NCBI GenBank assembly: GCA_004151065.3
Contig: NWUY0303903982.1
Span: 1-11,617 of the forward strand
DNA length: 11,617 bases
Origin: Larix sibirica
Taxonomy: Eukaryota; Streptophyta; Pinopsida; Pinales; Pinaceae
Direction: 5' to 3'
Shown in pieces: positions 1 through 7,890 of this stretch. Made by a program: the position numbers and the translations under genes. How positions within the stretch are numbered: position 1 is the stretch's first letter; each line of letters begins with the position of its first letter. The notes beneath the pieces were generated by a model. That model ran no database searches. It was not told the origin of the DNA and was given only the letters and a program-made list of their open reading frames with translations.

Positions 1-98
1 TGGAAGTCTTTTTAACAATGATCCAAATAAAACTTAGAACATTAACTCTTTGAAATATCTTTTGGAAGTTTTTTTAACAATAATCCAAATAAACATAG
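1..98. repeat. Diverged direct repeat, 62-bp spacing
   Basis: Positions 1-37 and 63-98 are two copies of a block reading roughly TGGAAGTYTTTTTAACAATR followed by ATCCAAATAAA. They are separated by about 25 unrelated bases. The copies differ by a few substitutions, so the duplication is not recent. The window starts at the first base of copy 1, so the array may continue to the left. Confidence 0.75.
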
Positions 99-350
99 TA
101 CGTTCTACATCTCTTCTTGAAACTAGTTTCCCAATATATCAAAAATATAAATGATAGTGTCTATCCAAATAAAGTAAAATATCAAATAAATAATGATTTT
201 AATGTAAAAAAATTAAATTATTATTGTTATTTAACATTAAAATAATGTTATGTTAATATTATAACATCATTTTATTCTATGTATAATTACTACATTAAAA
301 CATTTCTAAACTATTACATTAAACATATTTAAGAGGCAAGTTTAAGTAAT
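99..350. other. AT-rich intergenic DNA with small palindromes
   Basis: There is no gene here: the sequence is very AT-rich and every frame is broken. Positions 232-239 and 243-250 are perfect 8-bp inverted arms (TAACATTA/TAATGTTA) around an AAA loop. A second 5-bp arm pair (TGTTA 251-255, TAACA 262-266) follows directly. These could be chance features of AT-rich DNA or remains of a small transposon end. No terminal inverted repeat pair was seen at larger scale. Confidence 0.5.
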
Positions 351-360
351 TCTGCTGCTA

Positions 361-531
361 ATTTCACTTATTTTTATCTAGTATTTTGTACATGCATTTT
401 TCCAACACAATTTTCAATATAAATGAAAATAGTCAAGAGTTTCATTTACAATTTCACTTGTTTTCATCTAATATTTTGTGCATGCATTTTCCAACACAAT
501 TTTCAATATAAACGAAAATGGTCAAGAGTTT
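361..531. repeat. Two-copy direct repeat, about 90-bp period
   Basis: Copy 1 (361-442) and copy 2 (451-531) share about 81 bases. They start at ATTTCACTT, run through CATGCATTTT, CCAACACAATTTTCAATATAAA and GAAAAT, and end with GTCAAGAGTTT. They differ at scattered substitutions and one T indel. Each copy holds CATGCATT, which overlaps the RY core CATGCA of seed-gene promoters. That may be coincidental this far (over 1.2 kb) upstream of the gene. Confidence 0.85.
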
Positions 532-613
532 AATTTTCATTATTTATAATAAATGGATTTCTTCAAGTATTTTGTCATAACTCTAGACATTAACTTCAGG
601 ATGGACTGGTTCT

Positions 614-805
614 CTAGAACGTGCTACTGGATATTGATTCGCACCAATCATAATCACCTATGTTATTCTCTCTTTACACTTTATAGAACGTACTACTAAG
701 TATTGATCTCACCAATCAACATGATCACCTTTGTTATTCTCTCTTTACTGGGTATTGATTGAACCAATCAACATGATTTTTTTTGTTATTCTCTCTTTAT
801 ACTTT
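614..805. repeat. Three-copy direct repeat containing CCAAT motifs
   Basis: Three copies (about 614-681, 682-748 and 749-805) share TATTGAT, ACCAATCA, a variable ATGATCACCT and GTTATTCTCTCTTTA. Copies 1 and 2 also share an upstream TAGAACGT-CTACT block that copy 3 lacks. Each copy carries one CCAAT (644-648, 712-716, 764-768), the core bound by NF-Y factors. Whether these act on the gene about 1 kb downstream cannot be told from sequence. Confidence 0.8.
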
Positions 806-847
806 ATGTAAATTTTTTACACTTTATTCAAAGCAGGGACTAGCCAC

Positions 848-855
848 TACGTGGC
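848..855 (+). promoter_or_regulatory. ABRE-like octamer TACGTGGC, copy 1
   Basis: TACGTGGC matches the plant abscisic-acid response element consensus YACGTGGC, which is bound by bZIP factors of the ABF/AREB group. It lies about 0.9 kb upstream of the gene's start codon. The match is exact, but activity is an inference, and an 8-bp match can arise by chance. Confidence 0.35.
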
Positions 856-976
856 TATCTCTCTTGTTTAAAAATATTGTTAACACTTTATTCAAAGCAG
901 GGACTAGCCAGCTATCTCTCTTGTTTAATGTTGTAAAAATATTGTTAACACTTTATTCAAAGCAGGGACTAGCCAC

Positions 977-984
977 TACGTGGC
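977..984 (+). promoter_or_regulatory. ABRE-like octamer TACGTGGC, copy 3
   Basis: This is identical to the octamer at 848-855 and sits at the same place in the third tandem copy, about 765 bp before the start codon. Two ABREs, or one ABRE plus a coupling element, are commonly needed for ABA response. The pair is therefore worth noting, although it arose by duplication. Confidence 0.35.
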
Positions 985-1169
985 TATCTCTCTTGTTTAA
1001 TGTAAGTCTGGAATCCTTCCTTGTATAAAAATATTGTTGATGGTTGGTCTCTTTGTCTGGACATACGTCTTCATGTAATTTGGGTGGTCAGCATTTCTTT
1101 CTGTTTTGAGACCTCAGGATTCCTCCTATATCTGGCTGTAACTTTGATTTTATACTTTAAAATATCAAG

Positions 1170-1230
1170 TTACTTTTTTCTTTTCTGAAAAAAAAAATAT
1201 TACTTTTTTCTTTTCTGAAAAAAAAATATT
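1170..1230. repeat. 31-bp tandem duplication, T-rich then A-tract
   Basis: The block TTACTTTTTTCTTTTCTG followed by an A-run and TATT occurs at about 1170-1200 and again at 1200-1230. The copies are nearly identical and differ mainly in A-run length. It looks like replication slippage. The TC-rich strand could also serve as a pyrimidine patch upstream of a plant core promoter. Confidence 0.85.
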
Positions 1231-1270
1231 GTTAACGGTACCGAATCCACCGATGAAAACCTTCATATAA

Positions 1271-1278
1271 TATAAATA
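1271..1278 (+). promoter_or_regulatory. Candidate TATA box (distal), TATAAATA
   Basis: TATAAATA is a perfect match to the plant TATA consensus. If used, transcription would start near 1300-1310, giving a leader of about 440 nt that contains an 85-codon ORF starting at 1312 plus two short uORFs. That leader would be long and ATG-rich, so the proximal candidate at 1539 fits better. Confidence 0.35.
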
Positions 1279-1538
1279 TTTTAGACCGCTTTTACATTTT
1301 CGTCTCACTTTATGGATGCGGTGAATGATTCGAGGACCCTTCCCCTAGCCAACCATTTTTCCCAACCCTCCTTTTGTTTGGATTTTAGTTTCAAGCAATG
1401 CAACCATAATAATATACTCTTTGTTACGAATTCTTTTCTTGTTCTTTGTCAATGGATTATGGTCGAATCCTTCCTTCCTGGAGCCCCAAAAGCCAAAAAT
1501 GCTATGACGCGTATCGTGTACAACACGTCCCACGAAAA

Positions 1539-1546
1539 TATATTTA
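1539..1546 (+). promoter_or_regulatory. Candidate TATA box (proximal), TATATTTA
   Basis: TATATTTA lies about 200 bp before the start codon, just downstream of a short ACGT-rich patch (GACGCG, AACACGTCCCACG at 1506-1534). A start about 30 bp downstream (near 1570) would give a leader of about 170 nt, normal for plants. The sequence downstream is less AT-rich than that upstream, as often seen at a plant transcription start. No transcript data are available to confirm it. Confidence 0.4.
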
Positions 1547-1582
1547 TTTATTTATTGCTTTGGCTCTGATTATCAGCTAGGC

Positions 1583-1612
1583 ATGCAGTTGCAGGACTCT
1601 TTACTTATTTAG
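1583..1612 (+). other. Upstream ORF 1 (9 codons plus stop)
   Basis: ATG at 1583 opens nine codons (MQLQDSLLI) ending at TAG 1610-1612, 130 bases before the main start codon. It lies in the inferred leader from either TATA candidate. It could reduce translation of the main frame, but reinitiation after such a short uORF is usually efficient. Base -3 is G (GGCATGC), a moderate context. Confidence 0.35.
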
Positions 1613-1645
1613 GTACCCTCGGAGTTGAGAATTCCAGCATTGTCG

Positions 1646-1660
1646 ATGCGAGAGCTTTAG
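1646..1660 (+). other. Upstream ORF 2 (4 codons plus stop)
   Basis: ATG at 1646 opens MREL and stops at TAG 1658-1660, 82 bases before the main start codon. No other ATG occurs between this stop and 1743. It is very short, so any effect on translation would come from initiation and reinitiation, not from the peptide. Confidence 0.3.
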
Positions 1661-1742
1661 CCCTTTAGCCCTCTGTTGTATTCACCCTTATCCAGAGGCA
1701 GGCGTGTTAGATAGATATTTGGTTTGGGCATAGAATTATAAT

Positions 1743-4700
1743 ATGGCTCCAATAGATCCTCATTCCTTCACAGATTCCGTTCAACCACTAACAAAGCATG
1801 TCCATCTTTCGTTGTATTTTGATTTTGATAGCAAAACGATAGATGGGTCTGCGATTCTGACTCTTGAAAGCCCATATTCTGGTGATCTGTATCTTGATAC
1901 CAGATGCCTCAAAATCCATGGAGTTTACCATGACACCACCAAATCCTTTTCGTCTTCTGCTTCCATACCTTTTATTTTGGAAAATCCAGATCCCATCAAG
2001 GGCACTCTTCTCAGAGTTTCTCTTAAAAATCAAATCTCTTTTATCATAACATTCAAAACCCATCAGTCTGCTTCAGCTATTCAATGGTTGAATCCAGCAC
2101 AGACTGCAGGGAAAAAATTCCCGTATGTGTACACCCAATGCCAGTCTATCCATGCTCGTTCTATATTCCCCTGTCAGGACACTCCCAGAGCCAGGATTCG
2201 GTACTCTGCTCTGCTAAACATTCCTGAACAGATGAGCTCTGTAATGTCTGCTGCCCATAAGGGCCGAATGGCTCCTTCCATAGGAGAAGCAAGTGGAGCG
2301 TGCCCTGATGAGAAGTGGGCGATCCCTGGAAGAGTTGTTGAGCATTTTTCAATGCAGCAGCCAATACCTCCATATCTGTTTGCATTTGCAGTGGGGAATA
2401 TTGTTTCTAAGGAGGTTGGTCCCAGGACTAGGATCTATTCTGAACCTTGTCCTGTTCTGGAAGCTGCGGAACAAGAGTTCAGGAACACAGAGGAGATGAT
2501 AAAACAGGGGGAAAAGCTCTTTGGTGAATATGAATGGGAGAGATTCGATCTCCTTGTATTGCCCCCGAGTTTCCCATATGGAGGAATGGAGAATCCCAGG
2601 ATGACCTTCTTAACCCCCACTGTCATCGCAGGGGATTTGAGTGGTGGGCAGGTTGTGGCGCATGAGCTTGCACATAGCTGGACCGGAAATCTCATCAGCA
2701 ATGCCACAAATAATGACTTTTGGCTAAATGAGGTATTATTGCATACACACCTAACTATATCTTACCATATGCCAAAGAAAACACTGTCTTGAAGATTTGA
2801 GTTACGAGGTTTTACGGTTTTAAGCTTTGGGAAGTGTTTTTTTTTACAGGGTTTTACGACATATGCAGAGCGAAGAATTGTGGAAGTTGTACAAGGCGAT
2901 GAGCGTGCTGCTTTGAACATTGGCCTGGGCTGTTCAGAATTGAAGGATGCGATGCGCAGATTCGAGGACAATATGGAATTTACCAAATTAAGAACAAATC
3001 AGGAAGGGGTTGATCCCGATGATGTTTACTCCTCTGTCCCTTACGAAAAGGGTTTTCAGTTCCTTTGGCGTATTGAGCGTCAGGTCTTTCTCTCTCTTCT
3101 CCGTTTATTGCTGTTTTTCTGTATCTGTATGTTGCTTGTTTCGATTCCATTCCGATCCTCCTACGGTTAACTCATGGTGTTAATGACCCGAAACTCAATT
3201 TTATTCATCCCACTGTCCCACCGTCCCAGCCAGCTTCGTAGGTCCCAGTGCAAATGACAAATATTCATGTTTATTCATCCCCATCCCCTCATTGGAATCT
3301 AGTGCTCTCAAGCCCACATGGTTAGGGCATCTCTATTCTCAAGCCACGCCGATGCTTCAGGATGCTTCCTCTTATCCTTCGCTGGTGGGGTATCTATTTC
3401 CTGCTAAAGTTGCTTCTAGACTTTGACATGATCTACCATGAGAGGTGAAACATGTCTTTATGGATCTGAATTCTTAGTGTGGAGTGTAGTACACAGGTAA
3501 AACGCCCTGTTCTACCAACCAAACCCATCAATACCACATAGAAAATTGGCCAAATTAGGTCTTTTACAAGATGCCTTTTATTTTCATTGGCCAGTGGGCA
3601 TGTATTCTCAGCTAAAGTTTCCCCTGGTCCCAACCACTTTAAGTGATCTACTTGCACAGATTAGACAGCGCACGAGGGGTGAGAGAGACATGCCTGGGAG
3701 ATTTAAACTTTGGTGTGTAAGTGGATCACCCCTCTTATATATCGAACCAAATCTGGACTGGCACCACACATATTTGACCAAACTGCTTCTATTCACAGAA
3801 TACACGGACATGGTGTCCACCTATATACGGGTGTCAACCATGTAGAAAATCATGTGTGGAGACGATCTACACAACCATCTAGCTCATCAGGACCTGCAAG
3901 GTCTCACTAATGCGGCTTTGATGACTAGTATGTATTCCCCAAGTCTTCACAGAACATGGGCGCCTATCAAGTGCAGGGGTGCGTTTGTGGCATAAATCTT
4001 ATCAACTGAAAATCAAAATCAAGCTACTCATTTTTCTGTTTAATTTTCATTTTCTGAAGTGTTATCTTATTCGTAGTGTTTTTGAATGTACTTAATTAGA
4101 CACAGAGCAGACACGTTCCCTTTCTCTGTCCATCGATCCATTGATACGTATACATTTCTGAGTGCAGGTTGGGCGCCCTGTGTTCGATGAGTTTCTGAAG
4201 AAGTATATCCGGTATTTCAAGTTCCAATCCATTGATACCGATACATTCCTGGCCTTTCTGAAGATAAATCTACCCGGCATTGAGAATAAAGTTGATTTGG
4301 ATGTTTGGGTAGATGGTACTGGAATTCCGCCAGATGTCATGGAGCCCATTTCAACAATCCACAACAAGGTTTTGTCTGCTTCAGGGGACTTCATTGCCGG
4401 ACGAATGCCCTCCGATGAGGAAGTGAGTAATTGGCAGGGTCAAGAGTGGCAGCTTTACTTGGAGAGTCTACCCAAGAAACTGATGGCATCACAGGTGTGC
4501 AGCTTTTTCAAATTCTGTATGCTTGCGCTGTTATGATCAACTTTTTTGCCATTGAAAATACTTTTACTGAAAAAGATAGATGGGAAAAGTAATTACTACA
4601 TGTACAGTATAAAATAAATTTTCTGTTTGCTAATCATGTACAGAAAATTTTCTCAATCGGTCAAAATCTCAATATAAGTCAAGAGCACCAAAACTTTCTT

Positions 4701-5666
4701 CCATTTTTTTCTTCAGTTCCCTACACTTCGTTATCCTAATCTGATAGTAGGCAGTGTATCCATGGCCTACTGAAGGATTCTTGCACTTGTTTCATTTTCT
4801 AATTGGAAATAGTTGTGCTACATAAGGTGGAATACAAATGTGCATTGCTAAAATGTTTGTTTTGCTTGGATGCCCCAGTGTGTCTGGCGGTGGCCTGCTG
4901 ATGCGTCCACCTTGTTCTTCCAAGTAAAAGCAAATATTGTAACTGGAGTATGCTACCCGAGGATCCCTTCACTTACATGGCCACCTTCTTTTGATTTTAG
5001 ATACAAAAATGCTGTACTGACTTATTGTTCAGTTTGGGTCCTATATATCCAGCTTCTTCCAAGTGAAACTCTAAAACAACTATCATAATTGAAACACACT
5101 ACCGAAGCATTCCTGCATTTACATCCTGAGATTTGTGTATCGGAAACAGCTTATGCTATTTTACAGGAAATTACAGATATGCACCAAATTGTTTATTCTG
5201 TTTTTATGTCCTAGCGTGTTCTTCTTGTTTTCATTATTTTGAAAGAAAGTGCAGTGCTAATATCCATTGCTCTTTCCCTTGTTTTGAGACATAAGAGAAC
5301 CAAATCCCTAGAAAACCAAACCATTGTTGTTAAGTGCCTATATAACTAATTGATTGCATTACTTGAATGCAGGTATCAGCTCTAGATGGACAATTTCGAT
5401 TTAGCATTAGCAACAATTGGGATGTCAAAGTGGCATTCTTGACAATCGTTGCATATTCTGGTTACAAAACTCTCTTTCAGGATATTGAGAAATGTCTTAA
5501 AGAAGTAGGAAGAATGAAGTATCTCAGGCCGCTCTATACAGGTTTGTTGCAAAGCGACTTGGAAGAAGGGAAGAACTTTGCCAGAAGAGTGTTTGAGGAA
5601 GCCAGAGAGTTATATCATCCAATTGCTCAGGGGGTGGTTGAATCCCTTTTGGCCAAATTTACATAG
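1743..5666 (+). CDS. LTA4H: Leukotriene A4 hydrolase homologue, M1 zinc aminopeptidase
   Basis: The coding sequence joins 1743-2732, 2850-3083, 4168-4494 and 5373-5666, giving 614 residues, the usual length for plant members. These M1 enzymes remove N-terminal residues from small peptides. The animal enzyme also opens the epoxide of leukotriene A4, while the natural plant substrate is unsettled. No signal peptide is seen, so it is probably cytosolic. Residues 1-210 are the beta-rich N-terminal domain, with QCQ at 132-134. GGMEN is at 280-284. HELAH (307-311) and Glu330 form the HExxH-18-E zinc site, with Glu308 as general base. Asp387, Tyr390 and Tyr395 match human Asp375, Tyr378 and Tyr383 by constant spacing. 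Arg564 and Lys566 match the human carboxylate-binding Arg563 and Lys565. The start is favoured by A at -3, G at +4 and the plant-type N-terminus MAPIDPHSFTDS. All exons stay in frame with no internal stop, so the gene appears intact. Confidence 0.95.
2733..2849 (+). other. Intron 1 of LTA4H homologue (117 nt, phase 0)
   Basis: The donor is GAG|GTATTA and the acceptor is a T-run then ACAG|GG. A YTNAY branch-site candidate (TTTAC, A at 2814) lies 35 nt before the acceptor. The intron follows the codon for zinc ligand Glu330 exactly. Reading through it adds 19 codons and meets TGA at 2790-2792. Splicing restores GFTTYAERR, the sequence expected in plant homologues right after NDFWLNE. Confidence 0.93.
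3084..4167 (+). other. Intron 2 of LTA4H homologue (1084 nt, phase 0)
   Basis: The donor is CAG|GTCTTT and the acceptor is GAGTGCAG|GTTGGG. Joining gives RIERQ-VGRPVFDEFL, matching plant homologues across the junction. The middle part (about 3180-3960) is less AT-rich than the intron ends and than intron 3. It holds several chance ORFs on both strands of up to about 100 codons, none recognisable. It could be an old insertion, but no terminal repeats or target-site duplication were found. Confidence 0.92.
4495..5372 (+). other. Intron 3 of LTA4H homologue (878 nt, phase 0)
   Basis: The donor is CAG|GTGTGC and the acceptor is GAATGCAG|GTATCA. A good branch-site candidate, CTAAT at 5346-5350, lies 23 nt before the acceptor. 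The intron is AT-rich with scattered T-runs, as usual in plants. Joining gives MASQ-VSALDGQFRF, in line with plant homologues. No coding or mobile element was recognised inside. Confidence 0.92.
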
Positions 5667-5790
5667 ATACGTATAATCAGCATGTAAATGAAGGAAGAAA
5701 ACTTTTATCAACTTAATTGTGATGCCAATGGTATATGCATATAAGAAACTCTTATTAAATATAATTGGTATTTACATCTGCACGACTTTT
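5667..5790 (+). terminator. Probable 3' UTR and poly(A) signals of LTA4H homologue
   Basis: After the TAG at 5664-5666 there is TGTAAA at 5683-5688, which fits a plant far-upstream element. ATTAAA at 5754-5759 could serve as near-upstream element, placing cleavage around 5770-5790. Plant poly(A) signals are loose, so the exact site is uncertain. Confidence 0.4.
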
Positions 5791-6391
5791 AAAGTGAGAC
5801 AATGGTTAAGTTGGTTAATGACCCAAGTTATGCTAGAGATTTGAGTTTACCAAAATACTTTCCACTATTTGCCATATCTTGAGACTAAAAGCCAAATATT
5901 AAAGTTTAGACCGTTTGGATACCAACCAAAAACAGAAACAGAGGCTATGATTGGCTATTTTATCCATATTGCCTACTAGATTTTTTTGCAGATTTTCACA
6001 CTCACGTGAGATTATGTCCGGGCCTTTTGAATCAACTAAGTCCACTGAAGGCCACTTAACTTTTGACTTCTTAATAGCTTTCCCTTTTGCTCTGATCTTT
6101 CCTTGATTTCCCCTGTTAACCTAGTCTATTATTTTTCTATGATAACCTCTTTTCGACTATTTCATCCTTCTGCTTGCACCTTTGTAGATTTGTTCTGAGC
6201 CTCCTAGTTAGAGTTCCCTCGAGTATTCTCCACTTCTTAGAATAGGGGGCTTTCCTTTTTATTATTCTTATCATTCCAAGATTCGAAAACATTGCTCTTC
6301 GTCTGATTTCTTGGTCTTCAAAGGATTGTTTCTGAGCCAGGTTGGTCCTTTCTTTCTTCCTTCCATTTCCCAAAACCCTTAAAGGTCTACT
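5791..6391. other. Intergenic DNA without a recognised gene
   Basis: This stretch is moderately AT-rich. The longest open frame is 78 codons on the minus strand (6137-6373), rich in Arg and Lys. It resembles no family I know and is treated as chance. A perfect 10-bp palindrome, CTCACGTGAG, sits at 6001-6010 and contains a G-box (CACGTG 6003-6008). No gene start follows it on either strand within the visible flank. Confidence 0.5.
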
Positions 6392-7500
6392 CCTTGAATT
6401 TGAGCTATAATTCTTCTGTTTGAAAATTTCTTAGATCCCTTTATTGGGATGATTAGTTATTTGGGTAGCCCATTTTGAAGATCAAGTTCCATTTGGTTTG
6501 TCCCTAAATAACAGCTCTCTTGAAATTGAGCCACATTTCTCTTTGAAATTATATATCAATCCTGGATGTCAGGTCTCCTGAAATTGAGCTACAATTCTCT
6601 TTGAAATTATATATAAATCGTATATGTCCTTGTTCATATGATTCTGAAAGTTTTTTTTCAATAATCTAGTATTTACTTGAGATTTCAATTATTACTTTTT
6701 TGGGTAGCCATTTTGAAGATCTACTTCCACATATATTCCAGCATATGATATAGAACTTCGTTTGGATTGTCCTTAAATAAAAACTTCCTTTATTTGAGCC
6801 ATAATTTTCTTTTTGAAAGTTTCCGAGATACCTTTATTGGGTATATCAATACTAGATGTCCTTATTTAGATGATAACCCTTGAATCTGAAAGCGATTTTT
6901 TTAGTATAGTATTTGCTTCTAGCGTGTGCCTGAGATTTCAATAATTACCTTTTTGGGTAGCCCATTTTGAAGATCTTGTTCCACATATATTCTAGCATGT
7001 GATACAGATCTTCATTTAGATTGTCCTTGATTAAAAACAAACTTTAGTTTTTCTCTTTGAAATTTTCTGAGATACCGTTCTTGGGCATATTAATACCAGG
7101 TGTCCTTATTTATATGATAACCCTTCCACTGAAAGCAATTTTTTCAAGAGTCTAGTATTTGCTGTTAGCGCGTGCCTTAGATTTCAATGATTACTTTTTG
7201 GATTGATCCATTTTGAAGATCTAGTTCTAGCATATGATATAGACCTTCATTTAGATTGTTCTTAAATTTGTATTTTTTGAATTTAAGCTATACTTCTTTT
7301 CTTTCAAATTTTCTGAGACTCATTTTTTGTGCATACCAATACTAGATGTGCTTATTCATATGTTAACCCTCGCATCTGAAAGGCGATGTTTTCATAATTC
7401 GAGCACATACTTCTAAAGTGTGTCTGAAATTTTAACGATTACTTTTGGGTAGCCCAGTTTGAATTTCTAGTTTCACAGATTCTAGCATATGATATAGGCC
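6392..7500. repeat. Tandem array, about 245-bp unit, five diverged copies
   Basis: The landmark GGGTAGCC-ATTTTGAA recurs at 6463, 6702, 6955, about 7200 (changed to GGATTGATCC) and 7447, giving spacings of 239, 253, about 245 and about 247 bp. Shared blocks in order are a GATC-containing segment, CACATATATTCTAGCATATGATA, CTTCATTTAGATTGTCCTTAAAT, GAAATTTTCTGAGATACC, a TTGGG-ATA-CAATAC segment, GATGTCCTTATTTATATGATAACCCTT, CTGAAAGCGATTTTTT and TAGTATTTGC. The first copy is cut short: its second half is deleted, so TTTATTGGG joins almost directly to TTTGGGTAGCC. Copy 2 has an internal 57-bp duplication (6515-6570 and 6571-6629). No open frame is conserved between copies, so this is satellite-like or part of a long noncoding transposon region. 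Confidence 0.85.
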
Positions 7501-7601
7501 TTCTTATGTATTGGTCTTTGAATCTAGTTTGACAGATTCTAGCATATGATATGGGCCTTCTTTTGTATTGGTCTTCAGGCCTTCTTTTGTATTGGTCTTC
7601 A
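7461..7601. repeat. 59-bp duplication followed by 24-bp tandem duplication
   Basis: Positions 7461-7519 and 7520-7577 are two copies of GAATYTAGTTTSACAG, ATTCTAGCATATGATATRGGCC and TTCTTNTGTATTGGTCTT. The last 24 bases of copy 2 (GGCCTTCTTTTGTATTGGTC plus TTCA) occur again exactly at 7578-7601. The block grows out of the end of the fifth 245-bp unit, so it is a secondary amplification of that sequence. The exact 24-bp repeat suggests recent slippage. Confidence 0.9.
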
Positions 7602-7612
7602 GAGCTTCTAGA

Positions 7613-7730
7613 ACACGATCTTCATAAAAGTGTAGTGCAAGTCTGCGAGTAACATGATCTTCATTAAAGTGCAGCTCAAATTTGTGGGCAACATAATTTT
7701 CATAAAAGTGCATTCGAAATTTATGAGCTT
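7613..7730. repeat. 39-bp tandem repeat, three copies
   Basis: Units at 7613-7651, 7652-7690 and 7691-7730 share ACATGATCTTCATAAAAGTG followed by a variable TGCAA-TCTGTGAG tail. The period is a multiple of three. On the minus strand one frame stays open across all units and gives a 13-residue repeat of the form LHFYEDHV plus five residues. That frame belongs to a 69-codon ORF (7504-7713, minus), which I do not call as a gene because it lies wholly in repeats and has no promoter or family match. Confidence 0.85.
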
Positions 7731-7890
7731 AACCCAGAGAATGACGGAAGATAAATGATGCTAATATCTACATCGAACCAAGATTCATTTCTCAAAAATA
7801 CACAATAAAATCTGAAATTAAAAGAACAAGACTTGTCATCTCCCCCATAATACAACAGAAAATTTAAATGAATAAGAAGAAAAATAGAGA
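7731..7890. other. AT-rich spacer between repeat blocks
   Basis: This is A-rich on the plus strand with no repeat unit I could define and no supported gene. A 61-codon minus-strand frame (7721-7906) reads as a hydrophobic, Phe/Ile/Leu-rich string typical of translated AT-rich DNA. Confidence 0.45.

Larger units (their letters stand above)
819..1036. repeat. Three-copy tandem repeat with ABRE-like octamer
   Basis: Copies begin at 819, 883 and 948. Each reads ACACTTTATTCAAAGCAGGG, then ACTAGCCA, then GCTATCTCTCTTGTTTAA, and ends near AAAATATTGTT. Copies 1 and 3 carry AGCCAC-TAC-GTGGCT, a 6-bp inverted repeat that includes the octamer TACGTGGC (848-855 and 977-984). Copy 2 is missing exactly seven bases (CTACGTG), which removes the octamer. 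An 81-codon open frame runs through the array only because the repeat lacks stops in that frame. It is not considered a gene. Confidence 0.85.

Noticed and set aside
783-1028. 81-codon plus-strand ORF with repeated peptide segments
   Set aside because: It is the translation of the three-copy tandem repeat. The period is not a fixed multiple of three, it has no family match, and it lies in AT-rich upstream DNA.
1312-1569. 85-codon plus-strand ORF upstream of the gene
   Set aside because: It has no recognisable domain and covers the promoter and TATA region. Its hydrophobic, low-complexity end is typical of chance frames.
2733-2792. End of the first exon's open frame as a natural C-terminus (349-residue protein)
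   Set aside because: The frame crosses a good GT donor. Splicing to 2850 restores family sequence at once, so the 19 extra residues are intronic.
4092-4394. 100-codon minus-strand ORF
   Set aside because: It is the antisense shadow of exon 3, which has clear homology on the plus strand.
6137-6373. 78-codon basic minus-strand ORF
   Set aside because: It contains no motif I recognise, shows no coding context, and sits next to repeat arrays. It may be a transposon scrap, but this cannot be supported.
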